NCBI GenBank assembly: GCA_027919835.1
Contig: JANVFP010000020.1
Span: forward strand, 744,001 to 808,000
Length of the DNA: 64,000 nucleotides
Direction: 5' to 3'
DNA from: Lentinula raphanica
Lineage: Eukaryota > Basidiomycota > Agaricomycetes > Agaricales > Omphalotaceae
The translations under genes were made by a program, and so were the position numbers. This document shows, piece after piece, positions 11,670 through 21,661 of the stretch; position 1 is the stretch's first letter; every line of letters starts with the position of its first letter. The notes beneath the pieces were generated by a model. The model worked only from the letters and a program-made list of their open reading frames with translations, was not told the DNA's origin and ran no database searches.

Positions 11670-12639
11670 GTTTTTTTTTTTTTTTTTTTTTTTTGTGGAG
11701 CATTAAAATCTTGGAGCCGGTAACAGTGTTATCTCTCCGCGAATTGCTAAAGGCGCAAGGCAAGCCGAGCTATGATGTACACCACACGAGGAAATGCGTT
11801 ACGCACTGGGCATCGTAGACACCCGCGTGTGGGACTCCGAAATAGGCATTTTTGGATTTGAGCTAGAAGGTTAGTGCGATTGGCTGGTTGGCCGGAACTC
11901 CAGTCACAACCACCATTACTTACCTCTACTTACCTACCCCATGCCTGATCGTATACCCACTAAAACCCCGCCCTCCCCCATCCAGTCATCGGGGAGGTCA
12001 TCTTGTTCGTCGAGAACTTCTTTCCAGGTGCTTTTAACCAGGCCGTCTTTGGTACGTTTCCCAATGTTTTTCATTTTTACAAGTAAGCAGTCTAGCTCCA
12101 GGCGACTTTCAATCGTTGCCTTCCATCTTCTTTCGATTTCAGTTGTTGATATATCTTTCCCTTGAATTGCTTGTTCACATCGCATTTTCCATATCAGATG
12201 CGCGGATTCTGATATTAATATCCGGAACAGCCTCGAGTCGCCTGGTAAGTGTTTCCCTTTGTCATCCTTTGCCTTTATCAGTCCGCACCCTAGGATAGTG
12301 CCAAAGTCAGGTTCAATCCAACTCGACTTCTTGTTTTGCCATAGCTGTCTTGCTAGGGACCAGATTTTCTTCTGGTGTGAGTTCTCACAGGCCGTTAGTA
12401 TGTGTTCCATTGATTCTGTGTCCCCACACTTCATGCAATTTGCTCTATGTTCCATGGTGGGGATGTTCCTCCAGTAGTCGCCTGTTTTGTATCCATCGTG
12501 CGTTGTCATCCATATGAAGTACCGGAATTTTCGAGAGAAGTCTTTATGCCGGAGGCTCCTCCAGAAGGAGCGGTCCGATGGCTCGATGCCTTCCCTCTCA
12601 TTTATGATGTATTTTGCCCTGCCCACATTCGCTGTTGTC
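11670..12639 (-). mobile_element. 5'-truncated LINE insertion
   Basis: A 24-nt poly(T) run at 11671-11694 is the poly(A) tail of a minus-strand insertion. Perfect 16-bp direct repeats, ATTTTGTTGATGATCT, flank it at 11654-11669 and 12640-12655; these are target site duplications. Only the 3' part of the LINE is present. Pol coding sequence is continuous on both sides once the insertion and one repeat are left out, so the LINE arrived after the retrotransposon. Confidence 0.93.
11934..12639 (-). pseudogene. C-terminal part of a LINE ORF2 (zinc-binding tail)
   Basis: About 235 residues remain. They contain a CMKCGDTESMEHILTAC block, the C-X2-C..H..C pattern known from the region after the reverse transcriptase in many non-LTR elements, with MEHRAN just before it. 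The reverse transcriptase and endonuclease domains are absent because of 5' truncation. The frame enters from the target site duplication, so the first codons do not belong to the LINE. The stop is at 11934 and is followed by ~240 bp of 3' UTR before the poly(A) tail. Confidence 0.75.
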
Positions 12640-12655
12640 ATTTTGTTGATGATCT
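12640..12655. repeat. LINE target site duplication, right copy
   Basis: This is identical to 11654-11669 and marks the 5' junction of the truncated LINE. Confidence 0.93.
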
Positions 12656-12881
12656 ACACCTTTGTTCAGGTATAGTGATATGGTTTCGGCAATTCCGGGG
12701 TGTGACTTCTCGATCGTTGGCAGACAGCATTGCACATACACGTCCGCTAATTCTTCATCGGAGAAGGTACCTCGTTTCACCTGATTCGACTCTATAACCA
12801 CTTCCTCCGCTTGAGCATCCCAGTACCCACTAAGAGCGATTTCTACCTCTCCCTGGTCGCTACTCAGATCCCAGAGGTTAT

Positions 12882-14372
12882 TCAAAAATTTGGTTGCGGA
12901 ACTTTCTCTGCCTCCTCGTGAGTGTCTTCCCGTCTTGATTCGGGTTGCAACTGTTGATTTGGCTGTGATACTTTTCGTTCCACCACCTTTCTTGGTGCTC
13001 TCAGTCCATGTCCTTTCGGATATGTACCCATGGTATACCGTTTTCCAGTATTCGGATCCGTAATCGTAAGTTCCTGATTACCCGATCCAAACGTCTGAAT
13101 GACACTCTCAGTTAACACATCAAACGGACGTCCCAACAGTATTTCGAAGGGAGCCTTTTCTTGAACATGTAACTGCAAATACACTGTGACTGGTCCGAAT
13201 CGAAAGGGCACATTTCGGGCTAAACCTTTGGTCCGCGCGATCCCGCCATGTACATTTTGCATCTGTATGGTGATTCCGGGATCCCAACCTAGACCTAAGC
13301 CTAACGCCACGCTCATATCGATTGCGACTATCTGTGATCCTGAGTCCAGGAGGTTCTCTACTTCGAGATCTTCCCGATCATTCACAACAGGCCACACTGC
13401 ACGGAGACCATTGCCAATGGTAGCAACTATGGTCATATCTCGTCGTTCATCATTCTCATCTACATCACTTAAGAATGATTCTACTGGATCTACTTGAACA
13501 AACGCTCCTGCTTTCATCCCATCCCGATCCTCAGATAATCTTTCAAAAGCCCAAGCTTCGGGCAACGCTAGATCATCCACGGAAATGACTTGTTCGTCTT
13601 CGGAATCATCATTTGAAAGGGTTTCCGTAGCTAGATCTTGTTGATCAGCCACATTCAGCAGCATTTTCTTTCGATCTTGCGGAAGTACTCGCTTATTCCG
13701 TATCTTTCGTGCTACGATCTGCCTGATCTTCCCCGAAAGCTGTAAAGCTTCGGAAGAAGTCAATTCAATCGTCTTTCGCACTATCCGGTCAGCAAGCTCT
13801 TCCTCTAGACCAGGCGTGAACAGTTCATTCTGCAGCCTGTATTTTGGTGCCTTCGAAGATCCCTTAGATTCAGGTATCTTTTCCGGCTTGGGTTGATTTC
13901 GAGGGTGAGGTGTAACTTCTCTGGGCTGAACATCATCAAATGGTCTTCTCGGATTTTCCGTACAAGGAGGTGACGGATCGCGGAATTGTACTTGCTTCGA
14001 TTTCCGTGGATCTGTCTGATCAGGCTCGCGTTCCAAACCTAATGCACTCTCATCCATTAAATCGTCAATGGTCACTGACTGTATCCTTTCCAAAGCCGCT
14101 TCCCTCAGTGATTGAGAAGAATCGGGGTCTGATCCAGCAGATCTGTCATGATTAGGCGTAGAATTGTCCGGATTGGACTTCGGTTTCTCGGATGTTTTGT
14201 TTTTACTAGGGTTATTTCGATCTATGGGTATATGCACCCCGTCAAAGCGTTTATTCTTGACGGCAGGTATTGCTTTTGGTGAGTTAGGCTTTGGGGCACC
14301 CTCATGAGTTGTTGCCTGTTGCTGAGACCGGGTCCTTGGTCCAGAGGTCAACTCAATCATTGGATTCCTCAG
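12882..14372 (-). CDS. Protease frame of the Ty3-type element (pro)
   Basis: The ATG at 14360 opens a frame of 492 residues. The frame is also open upstream, back through the -1 site at 14372, so it is probably made as a gag-pro fusion. The N-terminal ~300 residues are charged and low in complexity. A retroviral-type aspartic protease follows, with the DSG triad (LLDSGSQIVAID) and a hydrophobic segment ending in ILLGRPF near residue 415. The enzyme would cut the polyproteins. The stop at 12882-12884 directly follows the second slippery site. Confidence 0.85.
   Translation of the reverse strand: MRNPMIELTSGPRTRSQQQATTHEGAPKPNSPKAIPAVKNKRFDGVHIPIDRNNPSKNKTSEKPKSNPDNSTPNHDRSAGSDPDSSQSLREAALERIQSVTIDDLMDESALGLEREPDQTDPRKSKQVQFRDPSPPCTENPRRPFDDVQPREVTPHPRNQPKPEKIPESKGSSKAPKYRLQNELFTPGLEEELADRIVRKTIELTSSEALQLSGKIRQIVARKIRNKRVLPQDRKKMLLNVADQQDLATETLSNDDSEDEQVISVDDLALPEAWAFERLSEDRDGMKAGAFVQVDPVESFLSDVDENDERRDMTIVATIGNGLRAVWPVVNDREDLEVENLLDSGSQIVAIDMSVALGLGLGWDPGITIQMQNVHGGIARTKGLARNVPFRFGPVTVYLQLHVQEKAPFEILLGRPFDVLTESVIQTFGSGNQELTITDPNTGKRYTMGTYPKGHGLRAPRKVVERKVSQPNQQLQPESRREDTHEEAEKVPQPNF
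12885..12891 (-). promoter_or_regulatory. Candidate -1 frameshift site, pro to pol
   Basis: On the minus strand the protease frame ends CCA AAT TTT TGA. The heptamer A AAT TTT fits the X XXY YYZ slippery rule, and its last base is adjacent to the TGA. Shifting back one base gives TTG AAT AAC, which is the start of the open pol frame. No ATG is needed for pol. The downstream structure expected for such sites was not computed. Confidence 0.8.
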
Positions 14373-16134
14373 TTTCCCGACTCGTTCGTGTACACCGTAG
14401 CCACACCATTGCTAGATCTCCCTTGCACCATTTCCGCCAGATTGGCAATGACCATCCAAGCTGGGGATCCGGCCAACTGTTCCGAGTAATCCTCATTGTC
14501 CGGGATCATCTCGTTCATCATCGTCGAAACCTCGGGCCATCCTTTGGCCTGACCATATTTCATGATCTTTTGGTATCTACTCTCACTTCCGAAGTTGTTT
14601 GGTAGCGGAGACCCATCCTTCAACTTAAGACGCTTTGGATCTTGCGGATCACGCATAATCCAACCTTTCCCTAAGAGTTCCAAGAACATTGGACAACTTT
14701 GCATCATATGGTTCGGTTCCCGACAAAGGAAACACAACATCTCAGACCTTTGACCTTGTGCATTATTCGGATTTGTGTTAATGATTCCGCGGGGAGGCCC
14801 ACTGTTTCCGGGATTACCACTACCAGAAGCGACAGTATGGGGCTGCACCCGTTGCGCAGGTTGAACATTTCCGGTCTTGATATTAGCCAGCATTTGAGCC
14901 AACGTCTCAAGTTCCTCTTTGTAGGTAGCCTTAAGTGCTCCCAAATCTTTGACCAACACACTGTACTGGTCCCTATTCCCAGCTAGTGCTCTTTCCGTTT
15001 CCTCGGAAGCCTCTCGTTTCACTTCAACGGGTTTAGCTGGAGACCGGAAGAAATGCGAGAGATCCGGTACTTCTTCTTTGATCACCGGAGGACCACCAAT
15101 CGGAACGTATACTCCTCCTCTTGAGTGGGTTTCCGCATTGAAGACCACACCATCCCGACTCATAACCGTCCGGTACAACGATTCCAAGGGTGGGTGCCTT
15201 GCTACGGCCTCTGCTGCTTCCTTGTACTCTATGAACAGATATGGATCATCGACCCGACGTTTCTCTACGCGGAAAGCAGGTACCTGCTGTTGAACCTTAC
15301 GATTCACAGCTTTCCGTAACTCGTCATCGAATGCCGACAGGAAAGAGACACCAGTTCCGTGTTTCCTATCGCCAGAGGCGGTTTCAACAACTTATTGGCT
15401 TCTACCTCCATCAACAAACAATATCCGAGCAACCTATCTCCGTCCCGGACACCCAAAGGAGCATAGTTCTGTACGATCTGCAAGAGCGTATTCTTCGAAC
15501 CCATTGGTCTCCCTAGAGATGCCGGGAATCTTTCACACAGGGAACGCAGGAAATAGTCCGCGTCTTCCCTTCCCTCCTGCGCGCCGGGAAGATGCTCGAG
15601 AGCCTGCTTGGTCTGAAGAGTCATCCAAGAAAAGATCTTTTGCATCTTCACCTTCTCGGAGGTAACTTCCATAGCCTGGAACGTGTTCAAACAGAACCTC
15701 ACCCACTCGGGGATCATGCTCGGATTGGCCAAGTCCAGGATCATAGCAGTTTTGTGCGTAAGCGGAAACTTGGTATTGTTATACTCTGCTTGTTCCGCGG
15801 GAGTCAGTTCAGGTGGACCAAGCATCCTTATGATGTCGAGTTGATCCTCCGGTCGTTTTTGTTGGGCAGCCGGGTTTGCTGGTGTGTTAGCATTCGCTCC
15901 CGCAGCTCCCTGATCATTTCCGTTATGTACTTTGGACATATTGTTGGGTAAAAACAGTCGTATCAAATCAAATGGTTCGGGTTGTAATGTAGGATCTGAA
16001 CTAGATTGCGGATCTGGTCCAACAGTAGCTGCCTTCTGTCTACCGTTTCCTGGCACTACGTTAGATCTCTTGGTTACTGGTTGTTCCGAAGATGGTCTAG
16101 GAGCTCTCCCGTTATCTGGATTGCTAGTACTCAT
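14369..16134 (-). pseudogene. gag of the Ty3-type element, one frameshift
   Basis: The ATG at 16134 opens a capsid-like frame (FDLIRLFLPNN, KTAMILDLANPSMIPEWVRF) that fails at 15304. A second frame takes over from about 15390 and runs to the TGA at 14369. This fits loss of one base near 15385-15392. The second part ends with a zinc knuckle, CFLCREPNHMMQSC (C-X2-C-X4-H-X4-C). Gag would form the particle and bind RNA. The frame is also open ~145 bp upstream of the ATG, to a stop near 16283, so the true start may lie further upstream. Confidence 0.85.
14372..14378 (-). promoter_or_regulatory. Candidate -1 frameshift site, gag to pro
   Basis: The gag frame ends TCG GGA AAC TGA. The heptamer G GGA AAC is a canonical -1 slippery sequence placed directly before the stop. 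The shifted frame reads CTG AGG AAT CCA ATG and runs into the protease frame with no stop. The alternative is re-initiation at the ATG 9 nt after the gag stop. Confidence 0.82.
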
Positions 16135-16363
16135 TCTTCCGAGGTTTCTCGGATCGTAAACAGGTACAGAGGGTTTCTTTGTTGCGCGCTTTCGCTGATC
16201 TGAAGCTTGTATCGCTGGATCAAAGAAATCTGCTGAGCCCGCGTTCTTCGAAGTCCGAGTAGCTCTTGGAGCTATTTTTAATGATCAAATAAATTCGATC
16301 AAAGGCAGTAGTTTTGAGAAATCAAGAAGATCTCTCGAGTTCGACCAAAATATAGATTCCACC

Positions 16364-16380
16364 CCTCGCGGTGGGCTCCA
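16364..16380 (-). other. Candidate primer-binding site
   Basis: The minus-strand sequence TGGAGCCCACCGCGAGG starts with TGG, the complement of a tRNA CCA end, and lies between the probable LTR and gag. The tRNA was not identified. Confidence 0.6.
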
Positions 16381-18099
16381 GATAACGAGGTATAAAGCCG
16401 GTTCTTAGTATAAATGCCTTATGACAGGTCACTTAGCACGAACACAGAGTACGACTTCACGGATTCGTCAATCAAATTGTATTTATAGCGAGGTGTGGGG
16501 CGTTGTCAGAGATTCCGCACTATCTTATATCTCAAGTCGAACACAGTCTTGTAAGATCTTTTAGATCAGCAATACTGGTCAGCAGAACGAAGTGACACGG
16601 ATATACCAGTCGTAAGATCTGGACTAAAGGGTTTGTTTTGAGTGGCTTCCACTTGGATAAGGGGTTTTAGGCTCGGAAAGCAACGGGGTACCAGATGTTA
16701 TGGTAGACCAATCGATTTTGCTCCCGGGTGAAGCAGTACTGATCACTATTCTCAGTAAAACCTCGAAGATCACGCAGATCACCAAAACTCTGCACGTTCA
16801 CTCGGCACAACCTGAGACCAAGTCCTCTGTATCTCCGGAACGGAGTCTACCTTCAACTAGCAAGTGACAGACACCAAGTCAAACCACTCAAAAGTCGGGC
16901 TTATCGCGATGAAGTAACACACTTAATCTGCAAGGTCCGGTACGGCTTAGAAGCCTTTACTCCCACGTATGGATGAAAAGGATTACCAGTTCAGAGAGAT
17001 CTGGGCGCGAAACTTGTTTCATTTGTGCGGATACAGGTCTTTAAGTACACTACGAAAAGTCCAATACCCGTATTTGTCCTTGATCTAGTAGATCTAGCTA
17101 TTTCTACGGACGGAGTCCAATAATATACACTTAAATAGTAAAATATGACTGAAACGATACAAACACGCAAGGAAATAGTAAGGAAAACAGAGAAAAAGCT
17201 GAAACTTGTCCGTATTTTGTCGTACTTTCGCCAGATCTAGAAGACCAAGCAAGTTCCGACCATGGTCTGTGCGGCATCCACATGCTAATGTGCCTAACTC
17301 GTCAGAGTGGCTCCTGCCTGTGTTGCTCAAGTGTTTCCGACGAATTTGCTTCCGCGGAATGGTAGTGGTCTCCCCAAGTTAATGAGATAGACTCGTAACC
17401 GTGGTTGATCTCGCGGATCAGGTAGGTCTGGTCCGTAGCTTTCGAACGGTATGCATATAGCCTGGTGCTCTGGAGCGGACAACGAAGATAAATGCTTCAG
17501 AAGTGTTTTCCGTAGGTTTCCGCGCGTTTCCGTGAGTGCTGGTCAAAGCTGTACCTAGCATACGCCCTATCCCAGTTTAGAACTTGAACATATGCATGTT
17601 TCCGCTGCGGGTTTCACCCGTACTGCCACGGAAATACTAGATCATCATGTTTCTGACGGTTTCCGCTACTTTGCGTAGGGTTTCCGTGTGGTAACTCGTC
17701 CGGATAGGTTCTCATTGTGTCTGATCTGCTAGATCAAGTGAAATTTCCGTCATCACAGCCAAGTACCAAACTCAGTTGTGCCGATCCGGCAGATCTTGAT
17801 ACTAAGTCAATATTCCCTTGGTGTGCTCGTACCAGTAGTCAGCATTCTTGAAGGATCCCCGACCAAGGGTGCGAGCAATAGCTCTAAGTGGATATTCATG
17901 GCTGATCCTGCCAAAGGATCTGTATCCTAGCTGATACTGATACAAGTTTGACTGCTAGTTCGGGCTCACTACAGTCCTTATTGATACTACGCAACGGTCT
18001 AAGTTGATCTTTTTGATCATTGCACGCCTGCGCGGAAAAACCGCGCAACAGCGCCATTGATTTGTCAAAGTCTACTCACTGTCATGATCAGCCCCTACA
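16381..18099 (-). repeat. Probable 5' LTR of the Ty3-type element
   Basis: This ~1.7 kb has no reading frame with a domain. It lies between the primer-binding site and a TG-starting sequence (TGTAGGGGCTGATC) at 18099. It has eight TTTCCG words at 17330-17750 and seven GATC-N5-GATC motifs; both features stop near 18.0 kb, which supports the outer boundary. A TATTTAAG word on the minus strand near 17130 could be a TATA element. The inner end lacks the usual CA, and no second LTR is available for comparison, so the boundaries are inferred. Confidence 0.5.
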
Positions 18100-18800
18100 G
18101 CATCATGCGTCCGCATCATGACCGACTACACACAAACGATTTCGCTCAAGTAGAACTCGCCAGATGGTCTGGTCAAGCTTGTAAGGCAGGAGCGGCAGCA
18201 GAAGGAACGTGTGGGTGGGTTCCATGCTAAGTCAAAAATTGAAGCATGCCCTTCTCTCCCTCTCATCACCACCCTCTCCCCTATTTCACCTCTTCCAAAT
18301 CCCTCCTTAAAAACCAACCCTGCAATACTTCGGAATACGACGATTGATTCGACCCAGAATTGTAACGAAACGCCGCTCTACGTCTTCATCATTGAAGGTT
18401 ATCATCAATGACAAGGGAAAGACCGTCCAGCTGAGCTCTAGGACGACAACGTTTGTGGTCTTATCATCGTTCAATGAATACTCACAACAGGCAGCTTACG
18501 CATGAGGAGGACGATGTCGAGAGCCCGGTATCAAAGGATTGACTTGATAGATCGACTTGTGGTTGTCATCTTGATCAGAAACAATTCGCGAAACATCAAT
18601 TCACCATCGCTTCTGTCCTCCTCTCTATCTTCTTGTCTAGTACTGTCCTATTTCGCTACCTTGATCTCCACTCGTCCCACCGAGTCAAACAACGCTTGTT
18701 TAAGACCGGTCATATCACTGCGGGGATTGGACCGTTTCCTCGAAGCTGAAATGTTGATGATATGAAGAGGAAAAGTACAATAGGCTCAACGTTTACGGGA
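18100..18800 (+). repeat. Dispersed module resumes after the retrotransposon
   Basis: The CT-rich tracts at 18235-18320 and 18595-18700 resemble the modules at 270-4870. The retrotransposon therefore lies within, or next to, the same repeat field. No gene is supported. Confidence 0.35.
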
Positions 18801-19109
18801 AGCCAAAATTTTCAATATTCTCACCATTTTCAGAAGTAGGGTTTGAAGCAGAAATCGAGCGATAATTTTTTAAACCATCTGCCTAACCCTGACGAGGAAA
18901 TTTTTCATATCATCGCTGAGGTCAAACTGATTGTCGTCGGGCATTTTATTCCGATTGTTTCCAAAATACACTGCAACAGGAAATGGTGGCCAAAATGTGA
19001 TGGTCTTTTGAATATTCTCCCAATATAATCACCAATTTTATGATAAATTTCATTACTATAACCGCCTCATGGAAATGATGAGGCTCTTCAAAATAAGCTC
19101 ACGGAGGTA

Positions 19110-19330
19110 ATGCATACCGGATGTCAGGATGTCCAGACATCAAGACATTCCCGACATCGGAATAGCAGAACGTCGGCATATTTCTGATATTGGAATGTCG
19201 GCCATAGCCGTCGGGATGTCAGGATGCGTGACTTCACTGATGTCAGAACTCATGACATCTTTGATGTCCAGAAAATCAGAACTCGTGACATCACTGATGT
19301 TGGGGAGGTCGGAATGTTTGCGATGCGGTG
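19110..19330. repeat. Imperfect short repeats of GATGTC/GACATC
   Basis: More than ten GATGTC, GACATC or AATGTC words are packed into ~220 bp in both orientations (for example GACATCACTGATGT). They form many small inverted repeats. No coding frame is supported in 18.8-19.7 kb. Confidence 0.55.
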
Positions 19331-19728
19331 GACCTCATTTTCAACGTTCTGAGATCTTGCACTACTGAATGTCATACCAGATACATCTCCAAATGCAGGT
19401 GTAAACTATATGCACGAGATACAGCCTGACGGTGTTCAATGATGCGGAGGAGATGAGAGATCACAATGGAAACTACCGGCGTCAATTTACCACTGTGAGC
19501 AGTAATCATATGGGGTTGCACGTGCAAGGCGCTTGTACTGGATCTCTCTTTGTGCGCGCGCGCTGGGCCACTCATTCATTTTCCAATATCCTTTCCTCAA
19601 TCACAGCTCAATCTTTCCATCCTACCTTTTCCAAAATCCTTCCATTTCCTCTCTGAATTCCTTGGATCCGGATCATATTCCAGATCGTGTACTACATATT
19701 TTGACCGCACTGTTATCAGTAGCCCTCA

Positions 19729-20515
19729 ATGTCGGAGTCATCGGAGTCGAACCCTCCTGAAGAAAAGAAATCTCATCATTGTGCACTTCCTTCTGATATC
19801 TCACTGATGAAACTGAGCTGTAATACTTTCAATGTCTCACTCACAGTTACCACTGGCAATGTAGCCTTCCGTTCTTCCAACGATGTCCTCTTCCGAATGG
19901 ATCAGTGGCATCTTGTCTTTGTCTCCAAAATTTTTCCACCCATCTGTTGCCTTCCAGACGAGGTTGTACAGCTCCACGAAGACTCTGAAACCCTTGAGCT
20001 ATTGTTCACCTTTGTGTATCCCGACCTCTCAATCCCTGATATTGGTTCACTCTCGTTCGACACACTCAAAAAATTGTTTGTGGCTGCAGACCAATATGCG
20101 TTCAATGCAGTGATAGAGATCTGCCTGGCACATTTTCAGTAGGTTACTTTCCATCCGAGATGGAACTCAGCTGAACGTTGAAATGCAGTAGATTTGCACA
20201 AACCCACCCATTTGAAATCCTCACGCTGGCTGGACCGTACAATCACTGCAGTCTCCTTACTGCTGTGGCGCCTTATGCCGTTAACCTGACGCCTGAGTTG
20301 CTGGCAGCCTTGGGATTTTCTGCTGACCTTTGCGTTAAGTGGGTAAGTTTGCAATTGCTCGATCCATTGCTACAAATCATACAAATCATATATTTACCTT
20401 GAAATTGTACCAGAAAAAATACCGGGAAGACTGGTGGTCTACTATCCTTGCAAGTCGGGAAATTCTCAACGGTCATGTCGGGAAATTCTCAACGGTCATG
20501 ATTATCAGTGTATTC
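19729..20515 (+). pseudogene. BTB/POZ domain gene, 5' part, cut by an Ngaro element
   Basis: The ATG at 19729 starts an acidic leader (MSESSESNPP) followed by a BTB/POZ fold: NVAFRSSNDVLFRMDQWHLV, the PPICCLPDE segment, LLFTFVYPDLSIPDIGSL and LKKLFVAADQYAF. BTB domains mediate dimerisation and often link targets to cullin ligases; in agaricomycetes such genes form large families of unknown role. Likely introns are 20139-20188 and 20343-20413, both giving in-frame joins. Exon 3 (20414-20515) carries a 23-bp tandem duplication at 20455-20500. The frame is interrupted after a TTC codon at 20515 and continues in frame at 27779 beyond the Ngaro element. A CT-rich stretch at 19560-19700 is typical of a fungal promoter. 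Confidence 0.75.
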
Positions 20516-21617
20516 GACATGAAGGCGGATTCCAAGGGTAGGGAGCCTTTCTGCAGGCCTCTGCAAACAACAGATCATCTCCCAGTAATTATAGTGCACT
20601 ATTCATCACAACAGGTATGTACATGAAGGTCTTCACCTTCATCATACCTAATGTGTACATGAATACACTTAATTGCTGGCTACCTCTCAAGTGCTCTTGC
20701 CACTATACTGTGTACGCATACAGAGCTCTATTGTCCCTACAAGTTGTCCACTATAACCCTATGATGATACTCACTCTGTGTTGAGTTATTCATATTTTTT
20801 CAGAATGCTTTAATAAAGCTTTTGAAATATTTTCTATTCTACACAAAGCATTTCTGGACCAAACCTATAGGTGTCTTAGATGGAAATATACAGTTTAATG
20901 TCCTCTTCAAGATGCAAATAATTTTGAAGGCATTTGGTCTAGTGGTTCTCCTGCAATCCTCATTTTAAAATGCACACTCAAAACACTTGTGTGTTATTTC
21001 ATTCCCAGAGCCTCTATATCACTTAGCACCATGCCTAGACTCATCACATGGATTCCTGGACATATTTCTGACATTTCCAGCGCTTATAGGGCGCCTGGAT
21101 CATCAGCTGATAGCTGTACATGATCCCATCTTCACATGCATCAGGCAATTGATCATGGGGCTGTTTTAAATTGATGTGGCTGTTACAGGTGCCAGAGGTC
21201 TGAGCAGAGGCCTGTAAAAGCGAGTTGAAACATCAATTTTTGATCTCCCATTCTTCCTTTCCTTCCCCCACCATCTCTGACCTGGGTGAGGCTGCCTGCA
21301 TGTTCCCTAGCTCTTTCTGAGCTCTGATTTCACTGTCCAGTACATTCCTACATCTGTACAGACTACAGGCCTTCCAGAGGTGTCTCAGATACAGGAATCT
21401 GGTATGAAATTTCGCATTTTTCACCATCAAGACACTGAACAGATACCAAAGCACATCCAGACAGATCTAATGTGATCAGACACTCTAGGAGTTGATTCCT
21501 TTGTTAGATCTTGGATTTTTGGTGTCTCAGTGCGCTCTGATCATGTCTGATAAGCCTCTACATAGTACTGACTCTTATCTACATAGATCTAACCTTGATC
21601 TGCCTGTTTTTCCTTCA
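20516..21617 (+). repeat. Ngaro terminal repeat A1
   Basis: It is a direct repeat of 26490-27590 with only a few differences (for example GCATTTCTGG against GCATTCCTGG). It ends at TTTTTCCTTCA. It contains a tRNA-like word, TTTGGTCTAGTGGTTCT, near 20936. Confidence 0.93.
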
Positions 21618-21661
21618 ATCTCCTGCTCTCTCTGAGCACCATCTTCATCTCAACAATCTAT

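Larger units (their letters stand above)
9212..12885 (-). pseudogene. Ty3-type reverse transcriptase-RNase H region, split by a LINE
   Basis: The pol frame begins at the -1 shift site (12885). It runs to the LINE insertion at 12640-12655 and resumes in frame at 11653. Reverse transcriptase motifs include the YVDD box (IPYVDDVPIRG, near 10530). RNase H follows, with AVDSSYMGTGFY, SKRELYGLKVA and TVETDASY carrying the acidic residues. The enzyme copies the element RNA to DNA. It ends at a TGA (9212-9214) that continues in frame into integrase; CGA to TGA is a likely origin. The insertion and the nonsense codon mean this copy cannot make the full polyprotein. Confidence 0.88.
7910..18099 (-). 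mobile_element. Ty3/gypsy-type LTR retrotransposon, 3' LTR missing
   Basis: The order on the minus strand is a probable 5' LTR (18099 to about 16381), primer-binding site, gag, protease, reverse transcriptase-RNase H, integrase. The RT-RH-IN order is that of Ty3/gypsy elements. It is inactive: gag has a frameshift, a LINE fragment splits pol, a TGA separates RNase H from integrase, and the 3' LTR is absent because the palindromic element begins inside the integrase 3' end. The outer LTR boundary at 18099 (TGTAGGGGCTGATC on the minus strand) is inferred from the TG start only. Confidence 0.85.

Noticed and set aside
19110..19330. Possible CRISPR-like array
   Set aside because: The GATGTC words are short, irregular and in both orientations, with no constant repeat and spacer length; the genome is fungal.
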